Shown here: piece by piece, positions 62,767-64,000 of the stretch
Layout: each line of letters opens with the position of its first letter
How positions within the stretch are numbered: the first letter of the stretch is position 1
The notes under the pieces: model-generated
Database searches by the model: none
Told to the model about the DNA's origin: nothing
Seen by the model: only the letters and a program-made list of their open reading frames with translations
Made by a program: the position numbers and the translations under genes
Source: Candidatus Corynebacterium faecigallinarum
GTDB taxonomy: Bacteria; Actinomycetota; Actinomycetes; Mycobacteriales; Mycobacteriaceae
Reading direction: 5' to 3'
NCBI GenBank assembly: GCA_019120175.1
Contig: DWVP01000023.1
Location: 124,001-188,000 of the forward strand
DNA: 64,000 bases

Positions 62767-64000
62767 TCCTGGGCTGAGTCCCGGACCGCGACGACGAACG
62801 GACCGGCCTGTTCCAGCGTCCAGCCCTGCGCGAAAGCCGAGGCCTGGAAGTTCACTGTGGTGAAGCGCACATTCGGGTCATTGGGGTAGATGTCCTCCGA
62901 GAGTCGGAAGGAGAAGGACGCACCAGGCTCCGCCACGTCTGACGCCTCGCCGCGCATGACGATCGCGTGCGGGCCGTCCCACCCGTTGGCCTCGGTGGCG
63001 GCGTCCATCGCGGCGAGGAGCTCATCCGGCTCGGAGAGTTCGGTCCACGCCTCGATCTCGGCGTTGCGGTCCTCGAAGCGTCCCAACGGGTTGGCGTAGT
63101 GCGAGGTCATCGCCTGGTAGGAGTGGTACGGGTAGTAGGCCATGAAGCTCTTCTCATCGGTGAGCACCACGGTGCCGGCACGCTCCTCGCCGAGGTCGAG
63201 CCGCTCCCGGAGGATGGTGTCGACATCCTCGTAGTAGACGGTGGAGTCGGCGGGGAAGAGGTCGCCGCGCTGGGCGTCGCCGTCGGTGTCGGTGTAGGCC
63301 AGGTCGATCTGGGCGCGATTGTTCAGCGGGATGTCCACCACGTAGGACGCCGCGGCGAAGGTCAGCACGGCACCGAGGATCGCGGTGACCTTCTTGGACG
63401 CCGACTCGCTGACGAACTGCGGGTAGGCCTTCGGGATGCCGGTGTGGCGCAGGTCGTTGAGTGCCATGGCACCGCCGGTGACCAGGATCAGGGCGATGGG
63501 AAGCTCCATGCGGAAGCCCAGCAGCGTGGTGCCGAGTACCGGCAGCAGCATCGATCCCAGCACCCAGGCGTAGCAGACCGCGAGGCCGGCGAGCAGGGCG
63601 CGGACCTGGCTGCGCTGCACCCGCAGCACCATCCACACCAGGCACACCAGGCCCAGGATGCCCACCAGGTTGAGGTCGAAGAAAGGGGTGGGGATCTCGG
63701 TGCCGGCCTGCGGCAGGTAGTGCTGGGCGCGTCCGGTGGCCCCGTGTTCGGAGGTGAGCATCGCCAGCAGGTAGGGGGCCCAGCCGATCGCGGCGATGAC
63801 CAGGGCGCCCAGGCCCACGGCGACCAGGCACAGCAGCGGTGCGATCTTCTTCGACCGCACCGCGACGACCAGGGCGATGACCACGACGGTCAGGGCCGAG
63901 GTGCCGGTGTAGAGGGTGTAGAGGTTGGCGGACAGGCCCAGGTAGATCGCCAGGCCGACCATGGCCGGGGTGGAGCCGCGGACGGCACGTCCGGACATCA
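62763..64000 (-). CDS. aftA: Arabinofuranosyltransferase AftA (5' end beyond the window)
   Basis: At least 411 C-terminal residues of a GT-C membrane protein are present and the frame is open to the right edge. Hydrophobic helices (GLAIYLGLSANLYTLYTGTSALTVVVIALVVAV; IGWAPYLLAMLTSEHGATGRAQHYLPQ) are followed by an extracytoplasmic domain from about residue 230 (LAYTDTDGDAQRGDLFPADSTVYYEDVD; SFMAYYPYHSYQAMTSHYANPLG). AftA adds the first arabinose to the galactan and is normally next to emb in Corynebacterium, as here. The N-terminal catalytic motif lies outside the window, so the assignment rests on context and the C-terminal part. Confidence 0.85.
   Translation of the reverse strand, partial: MSGRAVRGSTPAMVGLAIYLGLSANLYTLYTGTSALTVVVIALVVAVRSKKIAPLLCLVAVGLGALVIAAIGWAPYLLAMLTSEHGATGRAQHYLPQAGTEIPTPFFDLNLVGILGLVCLVWMVLRVQRSQVRALLAGLAVCYAWVLGSMLLPVLGTTLLGFRMELPIALILVTGGAMALNDLRHTGIPKAYPQFVSESASKKVTAILGAVLTFAAASYVVDIPLNNRAQIDLAYTDTDGDAQRGDLFPADSTVYYEDVDTILRERLDLGEERAGTVVLTDEKSFMAYYPYHSYQAMTSHYANPLGRFEDRNAEIEAWTELSEPDELLAAMDAATEANGWDGPHAIVMRGEASDVAEPGASFSFRLSEDIYPNDPNVRFTTVNFQASAFAQGWTLEQAGPFVVAVRDSAQE

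Overview
The window is a high-GC actinobacterial chromosome segment that fits a Corynebacterium. The mycolata-type arabinogalactan genes are the main evidence: dprE1/dprE2, glfT1, the wzm/wzt galactan exporter, GtrA-like proteins, an Emb arabinosyltransferase and AftA. The gltBD operon, a gluconate operon and apparently leaderless promoters agree with this. The species cannot be named from the sequence. No phage, integron or CRISPR array is visible.

Layout. 0-11 kb is accessory: a decayed tandem GNAT acetyltransferase, a RidA-MarR fusion, small envelope proteins, a glutathione peroxidase, a triple-repeat Ltp protein, gntP-gntK, a flavin oxidoreductase, a shrunken alcohol dehydrogenase, a CHY zinc-finger protein and an MFS exporter. 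11-15 kb holds a GH3 glycosidase, a Fic protein with two GGATA-type operators, and a transposon-end-like element. 15-20 kb is a beta-oxidation cluster (acyl-CoA dehydrogenase divergent from two SDRs and a thiolase). 20-22.7 kb is copper export (copZ-copA) behind a CsoR-type box. 23-25.2 kb is dprE1-dprE2. 25.2-31.7 kb is a run of uncharacterised genes, including one of about 1,110 residues. 31.7-38.4 kb returns to cell-wall work: two GtrA proteins, glfT1 preceded by an overlapping RES-domain gene, and wzm/wzt. 38.5-43.3 kb carries a desulfurase-like probable pseudoenzyme, a quinone oxidoreductase, tRNA-Ser, an L,D-transpeptidase and hypotheticals. 43.5-50 kb is gltBD with a tiny divergent ORF. 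50-56.8 kb has LysE, S4 and VOC genes, a GH25 lysozyme and a small secreted protein that share a C-terminal module, and a PrsW-like protease. 56.8-64 kb is an M13 peptidase, emb and the 3' part of aftA, cut by the window edge.

The DprE1/DprE2, GtrA, GlfT1, Wzm/Wzt, Emb and AftA genes supply successive steps of arabinogalactan assembly: donor synthesis, galactan initiation and export, then arabinan addition. They are spread over 40 kb with unrelated genes between them.

The least explained signals are: (i) three families of dispersed intergenic palindromes; (ii) short tandem duplications of 8-12 bp that span or abut the stop codons of seven genes; (iii) the C-terminal module shared by the GH25 lysozyme and its neighbour; (iv) a RES-toxin-like gene overlapping glfT1; (v) a RidA-MarR fusion with an internal ribosome binding site; (vi) an 86-bp segment that can fold as a three-way junction; and (vii) several genes caught in decay (GNAT, alcohol dehydrogenase, desulfurase-like).
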